Shown here: positions 43,017 to 64,000 of the stretch, one piece after another
Position numbering within the stretch: the first letter of the stretch is position 1
Layout: the number at the start of each line of letters is the position of its first letter
Assembly (NCBI GenBank): GCA_947561715.1
Contig: OX387202.1
Location: 14,273,001-14,337,000 of the forward strand
Reading direction: 5' to 3'
DNA: 64,000 nt
DNA from: Ascidia mentula
Lineage: Eukaryota; Chordata; Ascidiacea; Phlebobranchia; Ascidiidae
Made by a program: the position numbers and the translations under genes
The notes under the pieces: generated by a model
The model's input: the letters and a program-made list of their open reading frames with translations, nothing else
The model's database searches: none
What the model was told of the DNA's origin: nothing

Positions 43017-44940
43017 TTAAATACACATAGCAGAAACACACCCTCCATCTACTGGTAAACATGAACCTGAAACCATGTTTGAAGCATCGCTCAGTAGAAA
43101 CAGAATCACTGACACAACTTCTTCAGGCTCTGCATCAAACATATGAAAAAAAAGGTGAAAACTGTATTTATTTAACCAGAAAACGTACCAGTAAGTTAGC
43201 AAGCCAACTTTACTGCTTCCACCACTCCATTAAGCACCTGCTTGTTAGCATATTATTGCGACATACATATCAGAATATCAAGGTGGAAAGTGGTGAGTGA
43301 ACATTTGTTGTGTAAACAAAAATTTCCTCATACAAAAAAGAGCAATATTGTTTTGTTAGATACCTACGATTTAAACAAAATAGGTCTCATCAGTGCAGCT
43401 TATGACCTATAATGATCTTGCAAATTAAATAGCCAAGCACCAAAGCTACATTAGGACCTAGTAGGTCGAGACAGTGACATTGTTTGCAGCTCAATACAAA
43501 TGATTTTATTAGATACCTGCGAATCGACCGAAGGGAATGATAGATTTCATCCCATTAGCTCTGACTGGGTCACTCCAACCTACCATGGCCATAGCTGTGT
43601 TTGTAACTGTTGGATTGACGGCATTGACTTTAATCTAAAATTACAATCAAAAGTCTTTTGAATAAGAAAGCGAGGCAAATATCATGTGCCCACTTTAAAG
43701 AACCTGAATGGTTTGGTAATTTATTTGTTAAATTACGTAAATTTCATTAGTTGCTATTTAGTATTAGACAAAAATTAAAGGTTTTTTTTTCTTACATTGT
43801 GAGGCCCCAATTCCACACTCATGTTTCTAGTGAGGGAATCAAGGGCAGCCTTGCTTGCACAGTAAGTAGTGTGATTTTTTAACCCCCTCAGCGAAGCTTG
43901 GCTGGATACATTGACAATGCTTCCACCTTTTTTTCTTTCAACCATTCCCTTCGCGATAATCTGTTACAATAACTGGATGAAACTCGCCCTGGATCACAAG
44001 TTAATTTGGTTATTGTTTACCTGGGATACAACCATTGGAGCTTTCACATTGATAGCAAACGTTCTGTGTATAATACAACAAGTAAAGTAATACAAGAACT
44101 AGCCTGTATTTTGTACACATATTTTGTGGCATAATTCATTGAAATAAACAATTTATGTAAAACCACACTTACACGAAAGTAAATATTTTTATTTTTTATA
44201 TGTTACATTTTTAAATCAGAAGGGAGGAATATCGTTTTTTCTTACTTATCAAACTCTGCTGTCTTTATTTCAAAAAATGGCACACACGTTGCAATTGCTG
44301 CATTGTTTACGAGCAGATCAATGGGTCCACAATCTTTCAAAGCTTCTGCAATAGATTCACTGTTTTCCAGGTCACATTGAATCGTACTTATTGTTGGACA
44401 CTAAAAAAAAGTACTGTTTATCTTCTTTATCGCCTGCAGAACAAAATCAGCTCTTATGTGCCCAATATAACACATAGCAATAAGGTTTATTCAACAAGAT
44501 TTCCATTTGATACAACATACAGCAGCCAAAATTGAAAAAATGTTATGCAAACAAATTTTCCTTGTCAGCATTGGTTAGTCTGTACAATCACTGTTAATGC
44601 AAAAATCCTGTGTGCAAACTACAAACTTTTTAATGTGGTTTTCAATGGGTAAGTTTTGGTTATTAACACACCTCTTCCTTTAACGAATCCAAATCACTTT
44701 TTGTTCTGGATAATGCAACTGTTTCAGCTCCACACTCAACAAGCTTCTTCACGAGTTGCCTTCCAATTCCTAAAAGTTTTCAACAACAAAACATAAATAA
44801 CTGACCTTGAAAATGTTGAAATACAACCTTGGTATCAAAATCGGCTACGGTGGGGATATTTAATAGCATTAGAAAAAAACATAAATCTAGTTACCTTTTC
44901 CAGCTCCTGTAACAAGTGCACGTTTTCCATCGAACCTCAT
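43017..44940 (-). CDS. DCXR: L-xylulose/dicarbonyl reductase (DCXR)
   Basis: Short-chain dehydrogenase that reduces L-xylulose and alpha-dicarbonyls with NADPH. Seven exons, all in phase: 44940..44895, 44769..44672, 44400..44246, 44063..44021, 43960..43796, 43634..43517 and 43129..43017. They give 245 residues, close to the 244 of the vertebrate enzyme. Landmarks in order: [11 protein letters not shown] (cofactor loop), [24 protein letters not shown] with the catalytic Ser, YCASKAAL with the catalytic Tyr and Lys, VNAVNPT, and LFLLSDAS with LPVDGG at the C-terminus. The spacing and the phrases SRT.SDLDSL and WSDP are those of DCXR rather than other short-chain enzymes. It faces away from DHX38 across about 0.6 kb. 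Confidence 0.93.
43381..43400 (-). other. Half hammerhead-ribozyme-like motif
   Basis: Minus strand reads GCTGCA, perfect core CTGATGA and GACCTA; the GAAAC half is missing. Confidence 0.4.
43445..43490 (+). other. Degenerate hammerhead-like motif
   Basis: GGACCTAGTAGGTC hairpin followed by GAGAC (for GAAAC), a CAGTG/CATTG stem and TTTGCAGC. The first core half is lost. Confidence 0.35.
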
Positions 44941-45545
44941 GTTTACGCTCACATAAACGTACGCAACGAATAAACTTGTTGCAAAAAGGATTGGTGCAAA
45001 GCAAAACAAGTTCAACACGCATCTGCAGCCAAGCGTGTCCTGTCAACACGTGTTTGTTTATTTGATGGTTTTTGGTATATTTGTGGGCTGTAATTTCATT
45101 ATATTTTATTCATAAATATTTTATTAATACTTCCAGATCTATCGATAAAATTTTATCAGCATTACGCATATAATTGTTAAAATCGAATTCAAATTTAATT
45201 TTATTTACCTAAACTCCAATGCGGAGAAAAAATGTTACAAACCACCTGCAAAATTTTTTCTTGAAAAATTCTGGTCTGGAAGAGACACTTGCATTAATGT
45301 TTCTTAATAAATGTATTTATGTATCGAAAAGATGCTTTGAATTTGGATGAGCGAGTTGTTTTATGTACGCTATTGAACATCCTGGATACTACATATACAC
45401 GACAACGCAAAACAAACTTATTCGTTTTGTGTACGAAACGTGGAGTATTGTTGTTTGTTTGTGTTATTTTGTTGGCGATATACAGATTAAATGTACTCAT
45501 AATTTACCACTAATACGCTCAAGCATGTTCTAAACGACTGCCACA
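44941..45545. promoter_or_regulatory. Head-to-head intergenic region, DCXR / DHX38
   Basis: Only 605 bp separate the two start codons, so the promoters of both divergent genes must lie here unless first non-coding exons are unseen. AT-rich; no TATA box or factor site could be singled out. Confidence 0.5.
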
Positions 45546-56602
<11,057 letters not shown>

Positions 56603-56839
56603 TGTACAGATCCGCCACTGAAACTTGTCTACTGGAATGCAAGAGGAACAAGCGGCTACGACAACACACCAGCGAGAAGAGAGATATAAAATTTGTGGCG
56701 CAAGTCGTATTTGTGTCCGTGCGGAGTGTTAAAGCGAAGTGCGTTGTACGGTTTATTGCATACACTGCCTTCCATTCCACGGCGGAATACTTTCGTCAAG
56801 TCCGCAAAACGGATAAATTTTTACAGCGACTCGCAATGA

Positions 56840-56845
56840 AATAAA
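56840..56845 (+). promoter_or_regulatory. AATAAA poly(A) signal of DHX38
   Basis: First AATAAA after the stop codon, about 240 bp downstream. Confidence 0.6.
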
Positions 56846-57156
56846 GCTTCTGAAAACAATTCATTCTGCTAAACCGATATCTTGCTCAAAAATTTGATCG
56901 CTGAAAAGAGAAAATAATCACAAAAAAAAAGTACCAGTACGATCTCTTTATTTGAAAACAGTAAAACTGATATCGGCTCATATATATTTAAGCAGCTCCC
57001 GTTGGTCGGCAAAGTTGGCCGAGAGTCAAACCCAGCTTTGCTGATGGGACCTTATAGGTCGATGTAGCGACCTGTATGTAGCGAAAATGATATCTCGTTA
57101 ACAGCGGTTTCTTCTGACTTATTTAAACGGTTTCTACACTTATGCACACCAGCTAA
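56846..57156. other. Tail-to-tail spacer, DHX38 / ADAM-ZP
   Basis: About 310 bp between the two convergent 3' ends. It contains only a degenerate hammerhead-like hairpin (CTGATGG then GACCTTATAGGTC near 57,041). No gene. Confidence 0.5.
57035..57070 (+). other. Degenerate hammerhead-like motif
   Basis: CTGATGG core, stem II GACC/GGTC and GATGT in place of GAAAC. Confidence 0.35.
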
Positions 57157-60100
57157 TTATTCTTTGCATATTTCGCACAAATCTTCATCACCATTGACGC
57201 ACACTTGGTACGAACAATGAACGTAGACGTGTTGTTCATGTACAAAATCCTGATCCACAATCGTCGTAATTTCAGCACTGTATTCAGTTTCGTTCAAATT
57301 GCTTCCGCTCATTGGACACCTGCAAGAAAATGGGTGCAATCGGTTGATTTTTTGCGGTAATTTTACAAGGATTAAAGTGATGAAGCATCCAAAAATCAAG
57401 ATATAGGAATAAATAATATCAACAGTTTCAGGAATTAAAGTACCAGTCTTATTTGAACTGTACAAAGACACTAAAACGCAGTGTGTGCATGCGCTGTTCA
57501 TGTTCTTAAACTTTTTCAATCTCATCTCTTACCCGTCTTGAATGGTTTCGACCAACATCGTGGAAGCGGGATCCTGTGACGACGTTTCCCAGCATTCTAA
57601 AATCTACAAAATATTTCGAAAAGCATTAATTTAATATCTGTACACAGACAAACCCGGAAATTCAGTATAGCTGCCGTTTTTTTAAGTTTATTCTGCAGTT
57701 AGTTGTTCCTGTTAACAATAATACAGTCCCATCATGTATTGGAATGATGGCAATAATTGGTCAATTTACTATTCTAACTATGATGGTACATAAATATTCT
57801 TTTTATATTACGGAAGAAAACATCGACTATCTAAGAAACTTTCGTTTCAGGCTAAAATCTGTCGGTTATTTTGGACAAATTCATTTCGCTTTGTTAAAAG
57901 CATCATCTGTGTCTATAAAAAAGCAAAGCAATTATTAGGTTAAAATAAAATTGCATAGTGGATATATTTTTAAAATAAGGTGGAAATCGTCAGGGCCACT
58001 GGCAACAGAATGGGAAATGATTCCCAGAATCAATTCACAAGAAGCAAACATCGTATTGAAATGTTCCGAAGAAAAATCGCGTAATTATGCGCTGCAGTGT
58101 TTCAAAAAACATATTTACCTTGCTTTTGGTATTTGCTGGTTTTTGAACGTTGGTTGTAAATTTAGATCCAACTGGAACCTCAATCGGGTCAATCAGGTTT
58201 TCCTGAGTGCTGATTTGATCTTTTGCAGAAATTGTGATTCCAAAATCGAAATCAACGACAATCGCATCGAAATTCACTGAGTGCAATAAAATAAAAACAT
58301 AGTCGAACATTTCGGACACTTCATATTGCAAAGGGAATCAAAACCTATTGTTCTATTGTACAAAATATGTGCCGTCTTTCCGGTTAAATAAGTGCTTGGA
58401 CAAAGCCGAGGAAAACTGTTCACACAGCCACAGAGTCTTGTTCCGAATAAAACCATGGCAATGTACCGAATACCTGATATAATATGAGGGCTTATAACAG
58501 CTGCCGGCCCACTGTCCAGACTTCCGCCTACACCGGTTACGTTACAATAAGGAGGGTCCCACCCCACGTCACAGTGACAGTGGCCAAAATCGTTGCAAAC
58601 CTACAGTACAAAATACTGTTTTTAAAGTAATGTAATGTAAATTGTTGTAAAATTATTTGACTTAAACTTACTCCTCTTGCATTACATAGGTCTTCGCACG
58701 ATGTTGAATCCATTAGAGCCGAGATACATTTTGCATTCTCGCAAATCTGAATTCAGAATAGTTAGATTTCCCTAAGCTTATTTAAGGATTTTGATGGGGT
58801 AAGCTATAGCAAGCATGTACATTATTCCGTAACCAGTAAGAAGCATAATAAGTTATGAACCTCTAAACTTATTAACCTCATACTGTATTGATTTTTTTGT
58901 TTACCTGGCCGTTACCACAACTGGTTCCGTCTAGCACCAAGCCGTCAAACGCTACGTCACCACTTCCTGACGTCAGCGAAAGGCAGAGTTCATTGCTGAT
59001 AAAGATGGTGAACGCCCTCCAACCACCGCCTCTATTTATCGGCGTGTGAAAAGTCAGTATGTCGTCGAAAGTGCAATGAAGTGTGCCGCAAAATTTGTCA
59101 CTGAGGATAAATAGAGTGATGCCTTTACCACGCCGGGATTCGAACCCGCGCGATTTTGTTTACAAACCCTGAACACCTCTTATTCCGCTGGAACCATTTA
59201 TATTCATCGAAACAATATTGCTTGAGATGTGTTTAGATTTTATGGTTTAGGTGGGTTTTTCGGTTGTAAACGTGTTTGTTATACGTACAGTTTGGAATTG
59301 CATTCAATTATTCTTAAAAATTGTCAAACACTCAACCTTTCAGAGCAAGCAATAAAATTTCCGTCAAAATCCTTTCCACAGTTTCCGAAAAGATCTCCGC
59401 GTTTATTCAGCGAATAACAAACTTGATTGGACTCTTTTGCTTCTGTTAACACAGCATTTATATCGTCATAAACATATTTTTTATGTCTAAAAAGGACAGG
59501 GGTGTAAATTTCTTAAACCAGTGAAGTCCTAAAAGTGAAATTTTTCAAAATACTTTGCGTTTATATTGTGGATAAAATATTAGCTTCGCGCGTTTTCGTT
59601 ATCTTTGTTTAAGTTGTAAGAAAACACTTTTCTTGTCACTATCCAGGTAAATATTGTAACACTGGCTAATAGGCTATGCCTTGTTGTGTATTATTTCTAT
59701 TGTTTGATCCCCAGTGTTATGCTTTATTTCTATTACCTGATCCCCAGTGTTGTGCTTTATTTGTATTACCTGATCCCCCAGTGTTGTGCTTTATTTGTAT
59801 TACCTGAACCCCAGTATTCTTTGCAAATCTGATCTCTTGACAAACATAACCCGCTTAGACAACTTCCCTCGGGACAATTTGTTCCCTCCAAGACAAATCT
59901 GTCCATGGGACACTAAACCAAAATATATTTAAAGTAAGTGTGGCGTCATTATTCCTCATGACAACTTAAATTGAATTGATGAATATTTGTTAATTGTCAT
60001 GAGGTTTTCGGGCTTGGCAGCCCAGGCTGCCATTGCATGTAATATTACTGCGTTATTTGTTAATTGCTCATCATTTATCTCAAAGGTACCCGAATGCCGA

Positions 60101-63100
60101 AGTAACTAATTACTTCCATAGCATTCTAAAAATGTATTCCTCAATTTTCAAACGTTCGGCATATAAGATGGCTTTTCAGCTACTGCCTGACTTTTAGGCT
60201 TGTGCATTATATTAAACGAAGTGCAATGATTTCGATAAAGAAATGCACGAATTCTCAACAAAACTAGCGTTAATTTTGTGTGCGTCGGCGTAGCACATTT
60301 TAAGAGAAGAACTTGTGAGGCACCAGTTAAAGATTTTGGGAGCACTGGGTTTACTATTGTCCCCACCTGGCCCGATGTGCCTGTGCAGTATTCAGGCAGG
60401 TCGCATTCATTGGAACCGCTGGGACGACATTCGGTTGCTTCCGCAACGAACTTGCACACGTCATCGCAACACAAGTCCTCGTAACATTCGGCGAATCCGT
60501 GCAATTCGCACGTGACTGCGTTGCAGCAGTTGCTGTGGAAATGTTTAATTTCTCAAATTATCAGGTGCTGTTTCAGAAATACAAAAATCCTCGACAATAT
60601 TTAAACGACAATTGTTCATAATAGGTACAGTCAAAACCGATTCGAATTCATATCGGTAATAAAATGCGAGGGTCGAATTTTGTTTTACAGAAAAATCAGA
60701 ATTTCTGTATTGGGTCGTTGGTATGACGAATACCTGAAAGCCAGAACGAGCAATGACTTTATATACATGTTACCTCTTTTCTCATACGTATATTGTAGCG
60801 CTTTACGTCATTAACTATACAGCCTATATACACTCCTACTAAGTGCAAATATACAATAACTGGCAGCAACAGCAACATAATACAATAATCAAACGTAAAA
60901 CATCTAAAATATTTTAAAGGTGGGGACAAGAATCTGTTTATAACAATAAAAACCATTAAGAAAGTGCAACAAATGTAAACACCGACCTTTCACAAACATC
61001 CGGGACACCGCAGTCGCATTCCTCCCCCATTTCCACAATCTGATTCCCGCAAACCGGATCGGTGAGAATCATGTGTGCTTCGGGGATGTCCAGCAAACAG
61101 GAGTGATCTCTTCGTTGGAGGAATGTCTGCAAATCCGTCGTACTGCAGTTCGACCAGGTAGTTTGTCTGCAATATGTTGGTTCAGACATTTAGGAAAGGG
61201 TACCTTGTTACAGCATGTTCGAAAAGTTAAACTGTCTTAATGCTTCAGCAACTTTATTAAAAAATAACAAATTGAAGTTTTTACTTTCGCATCTGCACAA
61301 AGATGTTTGGTTGTGCAACACCCTATACATATTTTGAGTGTGGATCTTGATTTATAGTTTGTGAAAAAGAGTTAGTGTATCATAATACTTTCATTTAGCA
61401 TTAACTGCGTGTTAATGCACAAATATGTTCGATCGAAGTTACCTGCAAGCTACTTTAGATTTTACAGCACCCTATACATATTTTGAGAGTGTATCTTATT
61501 TAATAGTTTATGGTATAGAGTTGGGGTATCAAAATACTTTTATATAACTTTAATTTCGTGTCAAAGAATGGACTAAAATCTATATGTAGCAAGTAAATCT
61601 AGGACCGAGACTGGGTTCAAACGGAAAGTGATTGTTCATTCACGAGCTGACGTAAAAGCAATTGAATATTTTACAAAACTTTTCCAAATGTTTTAAGTCA
61701 ACGAAAAGAACCCAGGTGTCACGATCAAGCGCACGAAATTACCATAAACTTAAATGAACATGACCTTCATACCCGCTAAACAGCGTGGCCATGACGCATC
61801 CGAGCACATTCGGACATTCGCAATCGGATGTGTCGTCATGGCTCATTCCGAAATTATGACCCATTTCATGAGCCATCGTCAACGCCACTTCCGCCGAGCT
61901 GACCGAAAAATCCTGTGAAATATCTCTGTTTTGTTATTTGTCTGATGCTATGTCAATCCAGCATTACCATTAACACGTTATTGTCGTATATTTTTTCCAT
62001 TGTAACGTGGCCAAATGGTTCGCATAAATGCTACAACTATATTTGAACCCTAAAGAAACACGTAGTGGTGACAGATTAAATAGTTTTCCAATGCTAGAGA
62101 ATGAACCCATAAATTCAGTTCTTGAGCGCTCACAAAAGGTGCGAAAGCGTATAGAATTGCTGTTTTTGTTTTGAAGGCAATCCTTTATAAGTATAAGATT
62201 TTGACTTGGTTATAGAGAATCAACTGATTTTGCCGTTGAAAATAAACGTTTTCATAACAAATTCATAGTAAGTGCATGAGGACAATCACGGCAAACTACA
62301 TGCAGTGGGAATGATTCCCAAAATCCATCAACATGGTTTGATGCATTCAATTTTTGCCTGCATTTCAACCTTTTTACACAAAAGCTTTTCCTTAAATTCG
62401 ACTTACCCGAACTACAGCCACTGAATGGGAACTGCACATTCCGTCAATATATCCGTTCCCGACTAAAGATTTTGATGATGCGAGATCTACTATCAGCTGA
62501 GCATTGTCCGTTATTTTCCATGGGTTGTCCTCTGTCGAGTTGGCAATTTTCATTCTTCTGTACACTTGGAATTGACTCAGTGTCTAAAGAAATACGTGGA
62601 AGATTTTTCCCGAGCAAAAATTTAAAATCATTTGGTCAAGTTAAAACAAATTCTTTGAACGTGGAATGGACTAAAATGCATACGTTTATTAAAATGTTTA
62701 CATACCTAGTAGAGAAATATCGAAATCTTATGATAAAGATTTATAAAAGAAATTCGTGACGTTAGTGAGTAGATTGGAATGCATACCTCTCCAGTTGGCC
62801 CATCGACCGTTATCATGTCTTCTTCGTTCCAAACTTCTATATGGTACAAGACCAGTCGTATGCGCAACTGCTGCATCACGCTGTCAGCGATATTTACGAG
62901 CGTTATAAACCGGTCTACGACAGCATCAACTGACCCCCAAGCTAAAAACTACAGCAAATATCATAGGTTAGGTTCTGGCTAGCATGTACGAGAACTGTGG
63001 TGACTTTACCTCCGAATGATCAGCAACCAAAATCAATTCCACGAACAAAGTTTGTCCGTTTTGGACTTCGCGACGAATCCTTCCTGCAAAAGTGCAACCG

Positions 63101-64000
63101 ATTTCATATTTAATATACGTCATATAGAATTCTTATTAAGGTGAAAGGACTGCATGCTAGTACACATCCTGTTAGCTGCTGCAGACTGTTAAACGTTAAC
63201 GAAAACTCACAACGTATTGTGAAAAAACAGCGTTACTTATTTTGTGTTAAAATGCAGAAATGACATTTTTGCAATGATAAGCTATGGAATCCAAAATAAT
63301 GATAACGTATAGAAAAAAATCCTAAGTGATTTGTCGTAATTTTTTTGACAATGTATTTCGTCTACAATTAGGCATTGCCAGTATCACTAAAATACGTTAT
63401 TGATGCATGCCAGTGGGAACTGTATCGCGAGAACCAATAGTACTGCTCGATTGCGAGAGACAAAATTGAATGGGTAATGTTTAAATGTAGTTTCCGGTGC
63501 GATAAATATCCAGTAAACACCTTGATTTTTCTTTCCAATAAATGGTAAAGAGTCATGTTTCATTGAAAGAAGTTTTTCGTCTGTTAGACGCAGAACGTGG
63601 TTCGTTTTTGGACCACCAGCAACATCGTCAGATGAAGTTGGTGACAATACCAACGTTACGTTTTCCGCTGTCACAACGCCTCTGAAACATCATAAATAAT
63701 TCCTCACTAATTAATGTATGCAAATAAATGCATTTTTCCTTACCTTATTCCGTCGCATATGTTTACAGCCACTGAACTATTTGCACATCCTTCGATTGCC
63801 CCTTGATAATTACAGCTAACTGACTCGAAATCCTACAAAAAAAAACAGTCGAGGAACGATTGTGCACCGGTATATCGATACAAGAACTAAGCTCAGTCTA
63901 ATGTTCAAAGAAAGACAAGCACGATTATGAAAAAAACAATACCTTTCTCCTAAACGTTAGTTTATTTCCATTTTGAAAGTAAGATGTTGAAAAATTTTGC
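57157..64000 (-). CDS. ADAM-family metalloprotease with C-terminal ZP-C domain (5' partial)
   Basis: Secreted zinc metalloprotease. Exons in order: >64000..63943, 63832..63744, 63681..63521 (prodomain), 63083..63010, 62948..62787, 62583..62407, 61912..61773 (protease; zinc site [12 protein letters not shown] and Met-turn CVMA), 61166..60987, 60532..60367 (disintegrin, [10 protein letters not shown]), 59912..59770, 59486..59337, 59100..58905 (Cys-rich), 58746..58672, 58600..58474 (EGF-like, CHCDVGW), then 58276..58119, 57603..57533 and 57319..57157. The last three encode a ZP-C-type module: [24 protein letters not shown] and [10 protein letters not shown], ending in a stop without a membrane helix. 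All catalytic residues are present, so it should be active. Phases agree throughout if the second, minisatellite-borne donor at 59770 is used. The start and signal peptide lie beyond the window. Confidence 0.85.
59118..59196 (-). mobile_element. tRNA-derived SINE fragment
   Basis: Minus strand has an A-box-like TGGTTCCAGCGG and a perfect B box GGTTCGAATCC about 50 bp apart, with the GTAAACAAAAT segment shared with the copy at 56,430. It ends some 15 bp before the acceptor of ADAM exon 59100..58905. Confidence 0.6.
59690..59817. repeat. 33-34-bp minisatellite carrying splice donors
   Basis: About 3.5 copies. On the minus strand each unit reads CACTGGGGATCAG, GTAATA, AAATAAAGCA. The first unit is the 3' end of an ADAM exon plus its donor, so donor and AATAAA are both multiplied. 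Confidence 0.85.
60010..60056 (+). repeat. Interspersed repeat copy (CCATTGCATG type)
   Basis: GCTGCCATTGCATGTAATAT then TACTGCGTTA, related to the copies near 32,800 and 54,200. Confidence 0.5.
61319..61565. repeat. Diverged ~150-bp direct duplication in ADAM intron
   Basis: CACCCTATACATATTTTGAG recurs 149 bp later, followed in both copies by similar TATAGTTT, AGAGTT and ATACTTT phrases. Intronic. Confidence 0.6.

Overview
This is animal nuclear DNA: many short introns with GT-AG (occasionally GC-AG) borders, spliceosomal and ADAM genes with full animal domain content, NACHT-LRR receptors, and AT-rich spacers. The compact introns and gene-dense layout suggest an invertebrate chordate, most likely a solitary ascidian (Ciona-like). 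That species call is an inference from style, not from a diagnostic sequence.

Layout. (1) 1-8,990 is a tandem array of 30 units of about 302 bp. Each unit carries one tRNA-Lys(TTT) and one tRNA-Glu(CTC), or a decayed version, all on the plus strand. The array runs off the left edge. (2) 9,429-15,525 minus: NLR-type receptor gene 1, with a NACHT exon followed by seven exons of two leucine-rich repeats each. (3) 15,988-24,718: an 8.7-kb DNA transposon with 11-bp terminal inverted repeats. It has a broken DDE-type transposase gene, a second multi-exon gene resembling DUF4806 proteins, and 133-, 190- and 71-bp internal tandem arrays. (4) 25,203-30,966 and 31,723-36,911 minus: two tandemly duplicated NLR genes with identical exon plans; the first has a one-base frameshift. 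(5) 38,277-40,658 minus: a seven-exon rhodopsin-family GPCR with opsin/RGR resemblance but without several hallmark residues. (6) 43,017-44,940 minus: L-xylulose/dicarbonyl reductase (DCXR). (7) 45,546-56,602 plus: complete 25-exon DHX38/PRP16 splicing helicase, head to head with DCXR. (8) 57,157-64,000 minus: an ADAM metalloprotease, 5' end outside the window, whose last three exons encode a ZP-C-like domain instead of a membrane anchor.

Most genes are independent. The three NLRs form an innate-immunity cluster that has been split by the transposon insertion. Small mobile relics are scattered in introns and spacers: hAT elements, tRNA-derived SINEs, hammerhead-ribozyme-like motifs and a CCATTGCATG-bearing repeat. 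The most unusual items are the ADAM-ZP fusion with a splice donor inside a minisatellite, the Lys/Glu tRNA array with anticodon-switched members, and the modular transposon.

Exon borders were placed by eye from splice motifs, reading phase and family resemblance. Phases were checked by arithmetic and agree except where stated.
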